A stretch of 64,000 nt of DNA from Glaciimonas immobilis (GCF_011947285.1 NZ_JAAOZT010000001.1:310001-374000); one strand, 5' to 3'; positions 19,162 through 29,139 are shown, counted from the first letter of the stretch. Notes: generated by a model from the letters alone, not told the origin. Translations and numbers: made by a program.

Positions 19162-19740
19162 TCGCTCCGTGGGGCATTGTGTCCTTTCTGTTTTCCGACG
19201 GCACGCCTTGCTGGGAGGCTTTTGTGTGCGTCCTTAATTGCTCCGTGCGGCATTGCGTCCTTTCTGTTTCCGACGGCACGCCTTGCTGGGAGGCTTTTGT
19301 GTGCGTCCTTAATTGCTCCGTGGGGCATTGTGTCCTTTCTGTTTTCCGACGGCACGCCTTGCTGGGAGGCTTTTGTGTGCGTCCTTAATTGCTCCGTGCG
19401 GCATTGCGTCCTTTCTGTTTCCGACGGCACGCCTTGCTGGGACACTTTTGTGTAAGTCTTTAATTGCTCCGTGGGGCATTGTGTCCTTTCTGTTTTCCGA
19501 CGGCACGCCTTGCTGGGAGGCTTTTGTGTAAGTCTTTAATTGCTCCGTGGGGCATTGTGTCCTTTCTGTTTTCCGACGGCACGCCTTGCTGGGAGGCTTT
19601 TGTGTGCGTCCTTAATTGCTCCGTGCGGCATTGCGTCCTTTCTGTTTCCGACGGCGCGCTTTGCTGGGACGCTTTTGTATGAGTCCTTAATTGCCTCGGA
19701 GCGTTGTGTTTTTTCGCCAGTTGCGCGGCGTTGTGCTTGC
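19124..19740. repeat. Tandem array of 75/76-bp units
   Basis: Seven units start with GGCACGCCTTGCTGGGA at 19124, 19200, 19275, 19351, 19426, 19502 and 19578; an eighth, degenerate one starts at 19653. Two versions occur: 76 bp (…GGGGCATTGTGTCC, TTTTCC) and 75 bp (…GCGGCATTGCGTCC, TTTCC), in order A-B-A-B-A-A-B. Each unit carries the right arm of the element at 19054. Open frames inside run on both strands but follow the repeat period and are not genes. Confidence 0.93.
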
Positions 19741-19905
19741 TAACGACCAAAGCCGCTACAATTCAAGCTGCATTTCGGCATCCTCTTTTATGCGAAGTTA
19801 AAGGAGTTTAAGTTTACCGAAGGCATGTTTCATAACGATGACACAGGTTGCCAACTTTACAATCATGCGACCTCGCTTGCCATTTTAACTTTAGGGTCTT
19901 AAAGA

Positions 19906-20556
19906 ATGCGTATCCGTAATCTGGTTTTTCACACTCACCCGCGTCTGATGCTGGCGGTGCTTTTTGGCGGCGCTGTGTGGATGTTGCTGTCAAGCGGTTC
20001 ATTCATTACACGCGTTTTAATTAGTTGGAACGCAGGCGTGTGGACATATTTGGTGGCAATCTGGTGGATGATGGCAACAGCTAGCGCAAGACAAGTCAAA
20101 CACCGGGCCGCGCTTGAGGATGAAAACGACACCATCATTCTGGTGCTGATTTGTATCGCTGCGACTGCCAGCATTGGTGCGGTAGTGTTTGGTTTGTCGC
20201 AGGCAAAAAACTTTTTGCCCGGACCTAAAGAAGTGCGCTATTTATTTACCGGTCTGACCGTGCTGGGATCGTGGTTTCTGGTAGGTACGATTTTCACGCT
20301 TCATTATGCGCGCCTTTTCTACAGCCACGGCACTGGCCCCGCGCCTTTACGCTTTCCAGAAGGTGAAGAAAATCCCGATTATTGGGACTTCCTGTATTTT
20401 TCGTTCACATTGGCCGTTGCAGTCCAGACCTCCGACGTCAGCGTGATGACGCGTGGCATGCGCAAGACGGTCTTAATGCAATCGATCCTGACGTTCTTGT
20501 TTAACTCCGCGATTTTGGGATTGTCGATCAATATTGCGGCGGGTTTGATTTCGTGA
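19906..20556 (+). CDS. DUF1345 membrane protein
   Basis: A 216-residue inner-membrane protein with about five hydrophobic segments. The block PDYWDFLYFSFTLAVAVQTSDV near residue 160, followed by MTRGMRKTVL, is typical of DUF1345 proteins. Function is unknown. It stands alone, with a strong terminator 29 bases behind the stop and the repeat array upstream. Confidence 0.85.
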   Translation: MRIRNLVFHTHPRLMLAVLFGGAVWMLLSSGSFITRVLISWNAGVWTYLVAIWWMMATASARQVKHRAALEDENDTIILVLICIAATASIGAVVFGLSQAKNFLPGPKEVRYLFTGLTVLGSWFLVGTIFTLHYARLFYSHGTGPAPLRFPEGEENPDYWDFLYFSFTLAVAVQTSDVSVMTRGMRKTVLMQSILTFLFNSAILGLSINIAAGLIS

Positions 20557-20584
20557 TTTTGAAGGGTAACTATTAAGCACAAAC

Positions 20585-20615
20585 AAAAACGGAGAGCTTG
20601 TGCTCTCCGTTTTTT
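20585..20615 (+). terminator. Rho-independent terminator of the DUF1345 gene
   Basis: AAAAACGGAGAGC, loop TTGT, GCTCTCCGTTTTTT: a 13-base perfect stem with A and T tails, usable on either strand. Confidence 0.92.
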
Positions 20616-20682
20616 ATCGTGTTTCGATCAGTATCTCACAATCGTATTTCGAAATCAGAGGCGGCCTCCCAATAATCTGCTG

Positions 20683-20797
20683 GGACTTACGCAAAGCCGT
20701 CCCAGCAAGGCGGGCCGACGGAGACAGTATGTGAGTACCGGGCCGCGTAAGGTGGCAAGGAAAGCACAACGCTGCTGGAGCGTTTGTGCGCAAGTCC
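20683..20797. repeat. MITE-like palindromic element, copy 2, inverted
   Basis: A 115-base unit with imperfect terminal inverted repeats (GGACTTACGCAAAGC at the left, its relative ending GCGCAAGTCC at the right). Its minus strand carries CGTTGTGCTTTCCTTGCC, ATACTGTCTCCGTCGG and CCGCCTTGCTGGGACG, matching copy 1. The right end touches the mgtA stop codon. Confidence 0.75.
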
Positions 20798-23559
20798 TAT
20801 TGCCACCCGTAGCGTTTGGCGTACCAACCTTTCATCATTTGCGTCAACACCGCATACGCACCCAAAATCAGCAACAACCAAGGGAAGTAACTCAAAGGCA
20901 GCCCTTGCAACTTAAAGTAGTGCGCTAACGGTGACATAGGTAGCAATATCCCGATTGCCATAATGATCAATGTCATACCGATCAGCGCCCATGAAGCACG
21001 GCTTTGGAAGAACGGTATCTTGCGGGTCCGGATCATGTGCACGATCAAGGTTTGTGACAGTAAGCCCTCGATAAACCAACCCGACTGAAACAAGGTTTGA
21101 TGTTCGGTTGTATTGGCGCCAAATATGTACCATAACAATGCAAATGTCGCGATGTCGAAAATCGAACTAATCGGACCGAAAAAGATCATGAAGCGACCGA
21201 TTTCTTTCGGATCCCAGCGTTGCGGTTTCTCTAGAAATTCCTTATCGACGTTATCGAATGGAATCGTAATTTGTGAAATATCGTAAAGCAAGTTTTGCAC
21301 TAACAAATGCAGCGGTAGCATCGGCAGGAACGGCAGGAACGCACTAGCGACCAGCACCGAAAATACATTGCCAAAGTTTGAGCTGGCGGTCATTTTGATG
21401 TACTTCAGCATGTTAGCGAACGTCTTACGACCTTCCAGCACGCCTTCTTCGAGCACCATGAGGCTCTTTTCCAGCAAAATGATATCTGCGGCTTCTTTTG
21501 CGATATCAACTGCGGTATCCACTGAAATACCAATGTCAGCCGCGCGTAACGCTGGTGCATCGTTGATACCGTCGCCCATGAAGCCGACCACGTGGCCGTT
21601 GTCATGCAGTCTGCGCACGATACGTTCTTTATGGTCTGGACTAAGTTTGGCAAATACCGTAGTTTTTTCGACGGCAATAGCCAGGTCGGCATCGCTCATG
21701 TCTTCGACATCAGAGCCTAGCAACATGCCATCGACAGTCAGGCCAACCTGACGGCAAATTTTAGCGGTCACTAACTGATTGTCGCCCGTCAGAATCTTGA
21801 CCGTGACGCCATGCTTTTTTAGTGCGTCCAGGGCCGGTTTGGTAGATTCTTTTGGCGGGTCGAGGAACGCGATATAACCGATCAGCACCAGCTCCGACTC
21901 GTCTGCCACGCTATAGATTTCTTTGGTCGGCGGCAAGTCCTTGGCCGCGACCGCGACCACGCGTAGTCCTTCGGCATTGAGGCTGGCGGTGGTCTCCTGA
22001 ATCTCTTTCAGCAATTCAGCAGAAAGCGGCACCACCGTGCCGTTATGGCGTGCGTGCGTGCAGATTGAGACGATTTCTTCGACCGCGCCTTTGCAAATCA
22101 ACTCGTGATGGTCTTCACGTTCGCTGACGACTACCGACATGCGGCGACGCTGAAAGTCGAACGGGATTTCATCTACCTTGCGGTACGCAGAAGCCAACGC
22201 CATTTCGCGTTGTAATTCGGCGTGCTCCAGCACCGCCACATCCAGCAGATTTTTAAGGCCGGTCTGATAATGACTGTTGAGGTACGCGTATTCCAGCACC
22301 AGGTCGTCTGGCTTGCCCAGAATATCGGTATGACGCTCCAAAAAAATTCTGTCTTGTGTCAGCGTGCCGGTCTTGTCAGTACACAACACGTCCATCGCCC
22401 CAAAATTTTGAATCGCATCAAGACGTTTAACGATCACCTTCTTGCGCGACAGTGCCACTGCACCCTTGGCTAGTGTTGACGTCACAATCATCGGCAGCAT
22501 TTCTGGGGTCAGGCCAACGGCTACTGACAAGGCAAACAGAAACGCCTCGACCCAATCGCCTTTGGTGAAGCCATTCAGAAAGAAAACGACAGGCGACATC
22601 ACCATCATAAAGCGTATCAATAACCAGCTGACTTTATTAACACCTAACTGAAACGCGGTGGGGGTGCGGTCGGTAGCGGTCACGCGTTCGGCCAGGGCGC
22701 CAAAATAAGTTTGGTTGCCGGTAGTGACGACAATGGCGGTTGCCGATCCACTGATAACGTTGGTGCCCATGAAACACAGATTGTCCAGCTCCAGCGGATT
22801 GTTAGTCGCGGCACCGCGATGCTGGACAAATTTTTCTACTGGTAGTGATTCGCCAGTCATCGCCGCTTGGCTGATAAACAAATCCTTGGCGGTCAGCAGA
22901 CGCAAATCGGCGGGGATCATGTCGCCAGCAGATAATTGGACGATATCGCCCGGAACCAGTTTTTTGATCGCCAGTTCGATCCTGCGTGCGCCCTTAGGAT
23001 GCAGCGTGACGTCAAAGTAGCGCAGCGCTTCATCGGCAATATCAGATGCCAGATCGTGACGCAGCACGGTGGCGGTATTGCTGACCATTTCCTTAAGCTT
23101 ATCGGCCGCGCTATTGGAGCGCGACTCCTGCACAAAGCGCATCAGCGTCGATAGCACCACCATCGTGCCGATGACGACGGTGGCTTTGATGTCCTCGGTT
23201 GCAAAGGACACGGCGGCCAATACGGTCAACAGCAGGTTAAACGGATTCTTGTAGCACTGCCACAAATGCGCCCACCACGGTAGTGGCTTTTCATGCTCAA
23301 CTTCATTTGGGCCAACGACGAGCCGAATCGCATCGGCTTCGGGGTCGGTCAGGCCATCGGCCCGGCTATGCAATTGCTCCAGCAACGCAGGAAGTTCGGA
23401 TCGCGCAGCTTTAAGTAAGTGCTGAGCAAGGGTCGGCGGCACTTCATTTGGCGTCGGTGTACTGCTAAACATGTCGCCACCAAAACGACGGAAATGCCGG
23501 TCCATCCCGTGTGCATGGACAAACCTGACGAAGGAGTCTTTCAAAAGATTCAGATTCAT
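20797..23559 (-). CDS. mgtA: Magnesium-translocating P-type ATPase
   Basis: A 920-residue inner-membrane P3B ATPase importing Mg2+. It has the TGES loop of the actuator near residue 238, the phosphorylation site DKTGTLTQD near 395, the hinge GDGINDAPALRAADIGISVD near 650 and about ten membrane segments. The ending KRYGWQ is as in enterobacterial MgtA. Length fits the family (about 900). The long leader (23560-23990) contains small hairpins such as CTGGAA-TTAC-TTCCAG and AAGGAC-AA-GTCCTT, but I cannot assign a Mg-sensing RNA. No mgtC is adjacent. Confidence 0.95.
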   Translation of the reverse strand: MNLNLLKDSFVRFVHAHGMDRHFRRFGGDMFSSTPTPNEVPPTLAQHLLKAARSELPALLEQLHSRADGLTDPEADAIRLVVGPNEVEHEKPLPWWAHLWQCYKNPFNLLLTVLAAVSFATEDIKATVVIGTMVVLSTLMRFVQESRSNSAADKLKEMVSNTATVLRHDLASDIADEALRYFDVTLHPKGARRIELAIKKLVPGDIVQLSAGDMIPADLRLLTAKDLFISQAAMTGESLPVEKFVQHRGAATNNPLELDNLCFMGTNVISGSATAIVVTTGNQTYFGALAERVTATDRTPTAFQLGVNKVSWLLIRFMMVMSPVVFFLNGFTKGDWVEAFLFALSVAVGLTPEMLPMIVTSTLAKGAVALSRKKVIVKRLDAIQNFGAMDVLCTDKTGTLTQDRIFLERHTDILGKPDDLVLEYAYLNSHYQTGLKNLLDVAVLEHAELQREMALASAYRKVDEIPFDFQRRRMSVVVSEREDHHELICKGAVEEIVSICTHARHNGTVVPLSAELLKEIQETTASLNAEGLRVVAVAAKDLPPTKEIYSVADESELVLIGYIAFLDPPKESTKPALDALKKHGVTVKILTGDNQLVTAKICRQVGLTVDGMLLGSDVEDMSDADLAIAVEKTTVFAKLSPDHKERIVRRLHDNGHVVGFMGDGINDAPALRAADIGISVDTAVDIAKEAADIILLEKSLMVLEEGVLEGRKTFANMLKYIKMTASSNFGNVFSVLVASAFLPFLPMLPLHLLVQNLLYDISQITIPFDNVDKEFLEKPQRWDPKEIGRFMIFFGPISSIFDIATFALLWYIFGANTTEHQTLFQSGWFIEGLLSQTLIVHMIRTRKIPFFQSRASWALIGMTLIIMAIGILLPMSPLAHYFKLQGLPLSYFPWLLLILGAYAVLTQMMKGWYAKRYGWQ

Positions 23560-24650
23560 AATGTTATTCTTTTTTCTATTTTGGCCGTGTTGACTCGTCC
23601 ACCCGACTAATCGGGCATATGCAAGGTCATCACTAACGTCTCCGTAGTCGCTGGCCGATAATGGACTGGGTCGGCTACGGTCAGTGTCGACGATAGCTTT
23701 TGGTCCAATGCTGCACGGTCAGCAATAGCTGAAAGTTTAGGGATTGCCTTTATAGGACGGCTGGAATTACTTCCAGATCAGTACGGACCTTCATTGATAT
23801 TGACGACAGACCTTGACAACAAGGACAAGTCCTTATCCTGCACGGCTGCAAATTGTAAAGCTAATCGATGACGTTTTGATGACAAAGCCCCGCATGGCAG
23901 TTAGCTCTTGGCTACCACTTAGCTACCCTTTTAGCGACTACCCAAGCTGATTTTGAACGTCTGCTCTGAACGTTAAAACCACCTCACGATAGTAGCCTTG
24001 AATCAACATTTCCACATTGTTTTTGCGTAAGTGCCTGCGCTTATTCAGGCACGACCCTGCGGTCAGGGTACGATCATAAGCGGCAAAGACATGACAACAA
24101 AAAACGAAGCCGACGTTCTGCAACGCTTATTTAACCAAAGCGCACGGGTTAGCGGTTTAGCCGTTGACGCACAAACGCTTAGTAAATGCTGCTCAGTCAA
24201 TGTTGATGACCGACGCAGCCGCAATCGGTGGAAATATTTTATCGGTAGTGGAAATCTAAGATCCAAGCACGTAGATTGCGCGCTTGATCGTTGGGATACC
24301 ATCATTTCGCCAGCGGCGAGATGACGGCAGGGGAATCCTGCGTTATCTTGCCGAGACGATGCCAGAACGGGGCTGGCAACAACTGTCACTCGAACAAGTG
24401 CCCATGAATGGGACTCCATAAAATGAAAACATTCGGATGTTAATCCTGCAGCAAAGCGGGGTCAAGAAAAAAATTGTGCAGCCCAACATAAGTACCGTAA
24501 TTAAGCCGAAATAGATGTCTTGAATGTTGTTTTTGACTAAAATTTGCGGTGAGATTTTATGCGCTTCATTTGCTTCCTGCAGCCACCGATAAAGCGCTTG
24601 TTTCGCCAGCTTAAACGCGCGCCGCAGCGGGCGTAATGGTGCACCGCGTC
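23560..24650. other. Long stretch without a clear gene
   Basis: The left part is the mgtA leader. Around 24064-24324 a plus frame starting MTTKNEADVLQRLF is open but lacks family resemblance. On the minus strand an open frame without a good start runs from about 24690 to below 24440 and reads FKLAKQALYRWLQEANEAHK and later IYFGLITVLMLGCTIFF, which looks protein-like and may be a gene relic. Confidence 0.45.
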
Positions 24651-24678
24651 TTGCTAATTGCCCGTGGCAAACTATAAT
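24651..24678 (+). promoter_or_regulatory. Sigma-70-type promoter of the small membrane protein gene
   Basis: TTGCTA (24651-24656), a 16-base spacer and a perfect TATAAT (24673-24678), 30 bases before the start. Confidence 0.7.
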
Positions 24679-24707
24679 TAAAGCATAAACAAGAGACGGA
24701 GATGACC

Positions 24708-24890
24708 ATGCAAAACTTTCTTATTGCTAACGTTCTTTTCTTTGTACCAATGGCACTTTTCGGAATGGTCCTGTTTGCCGAGGTACCGGTACGATCAAAA
24801 GTCGCCCATGGCGGATTGTGTACGGTTGGCTTAGCGGTCGGTGCGCTTTTTGCACTCCTCTTGCTGGAATTAATCGGGACTATGGTTTGA
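24708..24890 (+). CDS. Small two-helix membrane protein
   Basis: A 60-residue protein with two hydrophobic segments (ANVLFFVPMALFGMVLFAEV and LAVGALFALLLLELIGTMV) and a short charged turn RSKVAHGG between them. The ATG at 24708 has GGAG at good distance; an ATG at 24702 is alternative. Preceded by a good promoter. I do not recognise the family. Confidence 0.7.
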   Translation: MQNFLIANVLFFVPMALFGMVLFAEVPVRSKVAHGGLCTVGLAVGALFALLLLELIGTMV

Positions 24891-25058
24891 AGGTGGTGAT
24901 TTAGTTGACCATGTCAGCACTTCGCCGGTAGTACATTTTTTATTGATTCCGAACTCCGCGCTTTGCGGCAACTGATTTTTATGCCGCATTGAGCGCGTGG
25001 TGGTTCAACGGATAGCATGGGATAATTACGCACGATCTTCCTTCTCTTCCCTGCCTCC

Positions 25059-26507
25059 ATGTTCAAAAAAATACGGTTTATGCCCGTTGGCGCATTGTTT
25101 TTGTCGTTTGTCCTACTCTCATTTAATCCTCTTGGTTATGCTCAGGAAGCTGGATTCCCGCCATTGCCGCCGACGGTCAATGCCGCGCTACAAGCCGCCG
25201 GCATTCCGCCGCAAAATGTTGGCATCTACGTGCAAGAGGCTGCCTTTGGCGGCAAGGTGATCGCGACAAATAACGTTGCGACACCTTTCAATCCGGCCTC
25301 CACGATGAAGTTGGTCACCACCGATGCCGCGCTGGAATTATTGGGCCCGACATTTAGCTGGAAAACCGGGGCTTACACCGACGGGCAACAAATTGGCAGT
25401 ACTTTGCAAGGCGATTTAATTTTTAAAGGGAGTGGCGACCCTAAGCTGGTCTTAGAGAACTTTTGGCTTTTCTTGCGACAGATTCGTGCTAAAGGCATTC
25501 GCGATATTCGCGGCAATGTGGTGCTGGACCGAAGCATCTTTGATGATAGTGTTTATGACCCCGCACTTTTTGATGGCGATCCTTTAAAGCCGTATAACGT
25601 GGGGCCGGACGCGTTGCTGCTAAATTACAAAACGCTGACCTTTATGTTTGCACCGGATGACACAACCGGTCTGGTTCGCGTCGTGCTTGATCCCCCGATG
25701 GCTGGTTATCAGGTCATTCCACCAAAATTGGGCAAGGGCGCGTGCGGCGACTGGCAAGGCAAACTGCTCGCTTCGTTCGACAGCCACGGTGCGAGTTTTA
25801 ACGGCACCTTACCAGCATCCTGCGGTGAAAAATCCTGGTACGTGAATCCCTACACGATGAGTTCCACCGCTTACTTTAGCGCCATGTTCAGACAAATGTG
25901 GACGGACCTTGGCGGCACCCTCAGCGGCACCGTCAAGCCCGGCGTCACACCGGTGGGTACGCGGTTTATCGCTGAGTGGGATTCTGTCACCTTGCCCGAG
26001 GTGATCCGCGATATCAACAAATATAGTAACAACGTGATGGCGCGTCAGGTCTTGTTGACGATTGCGTCTGATATCCTCAAATTGCCTGCAACACCGGAAC
26101 GCGGCGCGCGCGCTGTGCAAAGCTGGTTGGCCAGCAAGGGCATAGAGGCCAATGATCTGATTATCGAAAATGGTGCGGGTTTATCGCGTAATGAACGTAT
26201 CTCCGCTCGCACGATGGGCCGCATTCTGGCGTCCGCATACCAGTCGCCCACGATGCCGGAGTTTATTTCGTCGATGCCATTGGTGGGGTTTGACGGCACG
26301 ATGCGTAAACGCCTGAAGGGGGAGGGCGTTGCAGGTCAGGCGCATATCAAAACCGGCACACTCAACGATGTGCGGGCGATCGCCGGATACGTGCTGGCGG
26401 CGTCAGGTAAGTATTACGTGGTGGTGTGTTTTATTAATAATGGCAACGCATCGCGAGGGCAGGCGGCGCAGGATGCCTTGCTGCGATGGGTTTATGAGAA
26501 CGGTTGA
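25059..26507 (+). CDS. dacB: D-alanyl-D-alanine carboxypeptidase/endopeptidase (PBP4)
   Basis: A 482-residue periplasmic peptidase of the S13 family that trims or cuts peptidoglycan cross-links. A signal peptide covers about residues 1-29 (ending GYAQ). The active-site SxxK is S81-T-M-K84, the SxN motif is in YSNNVMARQ near residue 325, and the KTG motif is in HIKTGTLNDV near 430. Between the first two lies the large insert typical of PBP4. Length equals E. coli DacB (477). Confidence 0.95.
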   Translation: MFKKIRFMPVGALFLSFVLLSFNPLGYAQEAGFPPLPPTVNAALQAAGIPPQNVGIYVQEAAFGGKVIATNNVATPFNPASTMKLVTTDAALELLGPTFSWKTGAYTDGQQIGSTLQGDLIFKGSGDPKLVLENFWLFLRQIRAKGIRDIRGNVVLDRSIFDDSVYDPALFDGDPLKPYNVGPDALLLNYKTLTFMFAPDDTTGLVRVVLDPPMAGYQVIPPKLGKGACGDWQGKLLASFDSHGASFNGTLPASCGEKSWYVNPYTMSSTAYFSAMFRQMWTDLGGTLSGTVKPGVTPVGTRFIAEWDSVTLPEVIRDINKYSNNVMARQVLLTIASDILKLPATPERGARAVQSWLASKGIEANDLIIENGAGLSRNERISARTMGRILASAYQSPTMPEFISSMPLVGFDGTMRKRLKGEGVAGQAHIKTGTLNDVRAIAGYVLAASGKYYVVVCFINNGNASRGQAAQDALLRWVYENG

Positions 26508-26672
26508 GGGCGCTGCGGGTCTAGTCGCCAACGCAACGCTTGGCGATATTCTACGGAAGCCTCATCCAGGTGAGGCGGTTAAGGTGATTGCGTCACCGTA
26601 TAACCGTCTGCCGTTTTAAGTCTTTAGCAATGCCATGCGTACTTGAGTAAGCGTTCACCATCCCGGAGAAGC

Positions 26673-27176
26673 TCAAAGCATCAGCGGGCGATCAGTTAAC
26701 TCATTACGCTTACCATCTTTGTCCGGAAAATGTTCGGTGAGCAAACCGTTCAGTTTATCGAGTGCTGCAAGTGTGCTGTCGTGAAAAGTGCCATTGGCAA
26801 ACTCACGTGTCATGGTGTGGCATACCGCTTGCCATTCTGCCGCAGAAATCGCCCGACCAACGGCGCGGTCCGTGATGATCTCGACCTGATGATCAGCAAG
26901 GTTGACGTAGAGCAGAACGCCGATATTCTCCTCCGTATCCCACACCCGGTAATGCGCAAAAAGCTCCTGCGCACGTTGACGCGAGGTGACGTGGGTGAGC
27001 ACCGCTTCGAGGCTGAGCGATGACTCGACGATCATTCGGGCCTCTGCGCGATGCGCGCGTTCACCTTCGGCGATTTTGTCCTGGATGGCTTTCAGGGTTG
27101 ATGCGGGAAAAGCTTGTCGCGCGGTATGACGGGTGGTGAACAGATGCCGGAACAGCCGCTTAAGTAGTTTTTTCAT
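26673..27176 (-). CDS. TPM-domain protein
   Basis: A 167-residue protein with a TPM (TLP18.3/Psb32/MOLO-1) domain; family motifs visible are EARMIVESSLSLEAV near residue 45, VWDTEENIGVLLYVNLADHQVEI near 94 and GRAISAAEWQAV near 127. There is no signal peptide; the N-terminus is basic (KKLLKRLFRHLF). It overlaps the upstream TPM gene by one base and ends a three-gene operon with lemA. Function is unproven; membrane-protein repair has been suggested for relatives. Confidence 0.85.
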   Translation of the reverse strand: MKKLLKRLFRHLFTTRHTARQAFPASTLKAIQDKIAEGERAHRAEARMIVESSLSLEAVLTHVTSRQRAQELFAHYRVWDTEENIGVLLYVNLADHQVEIITDRAVGRAISAAEWQAVCHTMTREFANGTFHDSTLAALDKLNGLLTEHFPDKDGKRNELTDRPLML

Positions 27177-28090
27177 TACCAGTTCCCAGACGCGCCGCCG
27201 CCATCAAAGCCACCGCCACCGCCGCCGAAGCCTCCACCGCCTCCACCGCCTCCACCGCCGAAGCCACCACCACGTCCGCCCTGACTGAGCATGCTACCGA
27301 TAACGACGCCTGCAGCACTACCCCAAACATTGCTATTGAGCGAATTGCCGGACCCCGGCCCTCCGCGCCTGCGCGACATCACGCTGACGAATCCGAAAAG
27401 CGCGATCACTAACAATGGCACCAGTGCACCAAATATGCCGGACCCCGCTGATGATTGACCTTGACCTTGACCTTGTGCTTGCCGCTGTTGACCGGCAGCG
27501 GGCGGTAACGTTTGTTGGTCTAATATCGTGGTTAATGCAGTCACGCCAGCGGTTAAACCGCCATAAAAATCTTCTTTTTGAAAGTACGGCGCAATCACGT
27601 CCTGCAGCACCCGTTTGGACTGCGCATCGGTCAGCACGCCCTGGACGCCGCGTCCTGATTCAATCCGTAAGCGCCGTAAGCCTTTGGGATTATCCTTGGC
27701 GACAATTAAAATGACGCCATCATCGACACCCTTGCGGCCCAACTTCCAGGCGTCGGCGACGCGGATACTGTAGTCTTCAATGGCTTCAGGCGCGGTAGTG
27801 CTCATCAGTAATACCGCAATTTGGCTTCCTGTACGGGCCTCATAATCACGCAGTATCGACTCCAATGTGCTGCGCTGTTCAGGCCGCAACATGTCGATCT
27901 GATCGGTCACATGCGCTTGTAAAGGCGGCACGGCGACTTGCTTATCCTGCGCCCTCGCTGGCGCTGCCATCAATGCAAAAAGTGCCAGCCATAGCGTAAA
28001 GCCCAGGCGCAGCAACGCCGCTTTCTGTGCTCCCAGCGCTGCGCACGCCAGAAGGACACGATTGCGGACGGGCATCGCCAGGATTAACAT
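27176..28090 (-). CDS. TPM-domain membrane protein, YgcG family
   Basis: A 304-residue exported protein: hydrophobic leader to about residue 48, TPM domain about 55-190 (HVTDQIDMLRPEQRSTLESIL, GVDDGVILIVAKDN, GRGVQGVLTDAQS), a Q/G-rich linker, one membrane helix near 225 (ALVPLLVIALFGFVSV) and a glycine-rich tail. The GGGG-rich tail is typical of YgcG relatives found with LemA. Start and stop overlap its neighbours by one base each. Confidence 0.88.
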   Translation of the reverse strand: MLILAMPVRNRVLLACAALGAQKAALLRLGFTLWLALFALMAAPARAQDKQVAVPPLQAHVTDQIDMLRPEQRSTLESILRDYEARTGSQIAVLLMSTTAPEAIEDYSIRVADAWKLGRKGVDDGVILIVAKDNPKGLRRLRIESGRGVQGVLTDAQSKRVLQDVIAPYFQKEDFYGGLTAGVTALTTILDQQTLPPAAGQQRQAQGQGQGQSSAGSGIFGALVPLLVIALFGFVSVMSRRRGGPGSGNSLNSNVWGSAAGVVIGSMLSQGGRGGGFGGGGGGGGGGFGGGGGGFDGGGASGNW

Positions 28091-28695
28091 TACTTTTTCC
28101 CACCAAAATCGACATCGGGCGACGTGGAAATGGCTTTTTCATTATCCACGGTGAACGACGGTTTGACTGCATAGCCCATTGCTTTAGCGGTCAGGTTGGT
28201 AGGAAAGCTACGTGCCAGCACGTTAAAGTCCTGCACTGTCACGATGTACCGGTTACGCGCCACCTTGATGCGGTTTTCTACGCCTTCCAGCTGTGACTGG
28301 GCATCCCGATAAAGACCGTCCGCCTTAAGCTGCGGGTAGTTTTCCGAGACCGCCATCAACCGCGATAACGCCGACGATAATTGTCCCTGCACCTGCTCAA
28401 ACTTTGCCAGAGCGGCGGGATCATTAAGAACTTCGGGTGTAATCTGGAAGCTGGTTGCCGCCGAACGTGCTTTAGTGACGGCCTCAAATGTTGCCTCTTC
28501 ATGCGTTGCATAGGCCTTTACGATCTGCGCAATTTTAGGCACCAGATCGGCACGTCCCTGATACTGGTTGACGACTTCGCCCCAGGCCGCTTTGACCGCC
28601 TCATCTTTGGTTTGAAAGTCGTTATAACCACACGCGCTGAGCATTGTGGCAACAACCATAATCGCCAGCCATTTAACGGTTTTATGCATGTTCAA
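28090..28695 (-). CDS. lemA: LemA family lipoprotein
   Basis: A 201-residue protein with a short signal ending MLSACGY, giving a lipidated cysteine near residue 22, and a long helical body with KDEAVKAAWGEVVNQYQRR-like sequence (here NQYQGRADLVPK) typical of LemA. It is the first gene of the lemA-TPM-TPM operon. Role in the envelope is not established. Confidence 0.92.
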   Translation of the reverse strand: MNMHKTVKWLAIMVVATMLSACGYNDFQTKDEAVKAAWGEVVNQYQGRADLVPKIAQIVKAYATHEEATFEAVTKARSAATSFQITPEVLNDPAALAKFEQVQGQLSSALSRLMAVSENYPQLKADGLYRDAQSQLEGVENRIKVARNRYIVTVQDFNVLARSFPTNLTAKAMGYAVKPSFTVDNEKAISTSPDVDFGGKK

Positions 28696-29139
28696 TCCCT
28701 GTTTTAATAGATGTGCAAAAAGGAAGCTAATTAATCAGCCGTACGACCAAGGAACAAGCCACCGAGCCTATGCTACACGTTAGCAAACTATTGTTCTCGG
28801 CTCAAGAGTTTCCTGCTTGCAACTGAAGTAAATCGCTGACGGTGTTGTATCTCATTGCCACGTACTCGCCTGTACTCGGAAAATCTTGCTGCTCTAAGCG
28901 CTGGCATTCCCGTTGCCCATCAATTTTCCCTCAATCCCCGTCGCGATGCGACAGTGACAGGCACTCATTTTTTTGCAATCACTACGTGATAAATGCTGCC
29001 ATTCTGCGCAAATACAATATTAGTCTCAAAAGGGGCTTCGTCGTCGTTCGTAAATAATAGTCTGACTATTATCTGCGTTGCTGCCTGCAGCGGAAGCAAC
29101 AAGTTACAATGGCGACATTCGTACTATTAAGGCTATACC
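28696..29139. other. Intergenic region between lemA and pyrF
   Basis: Divergent promoters of lemA and pyrF should lie here. I see no further gene or RNA. Confidence 0.5.

Noticed and set aside
19124-19740. CRISPR array
   Set aside because: The units are contiguous 75/76-bp repeats with no variable spacers and no cas genes near.
19086-19743. Open frames on both strands across the array
   Set aside because: Their translations repeat with the DNA period and shift between frames; no ribosome sites.
24031-24324. 97-codon open frame behind mgtA leader
   Set aside because: No family resemblance, weak start context; kept only as an uncertain open frame.
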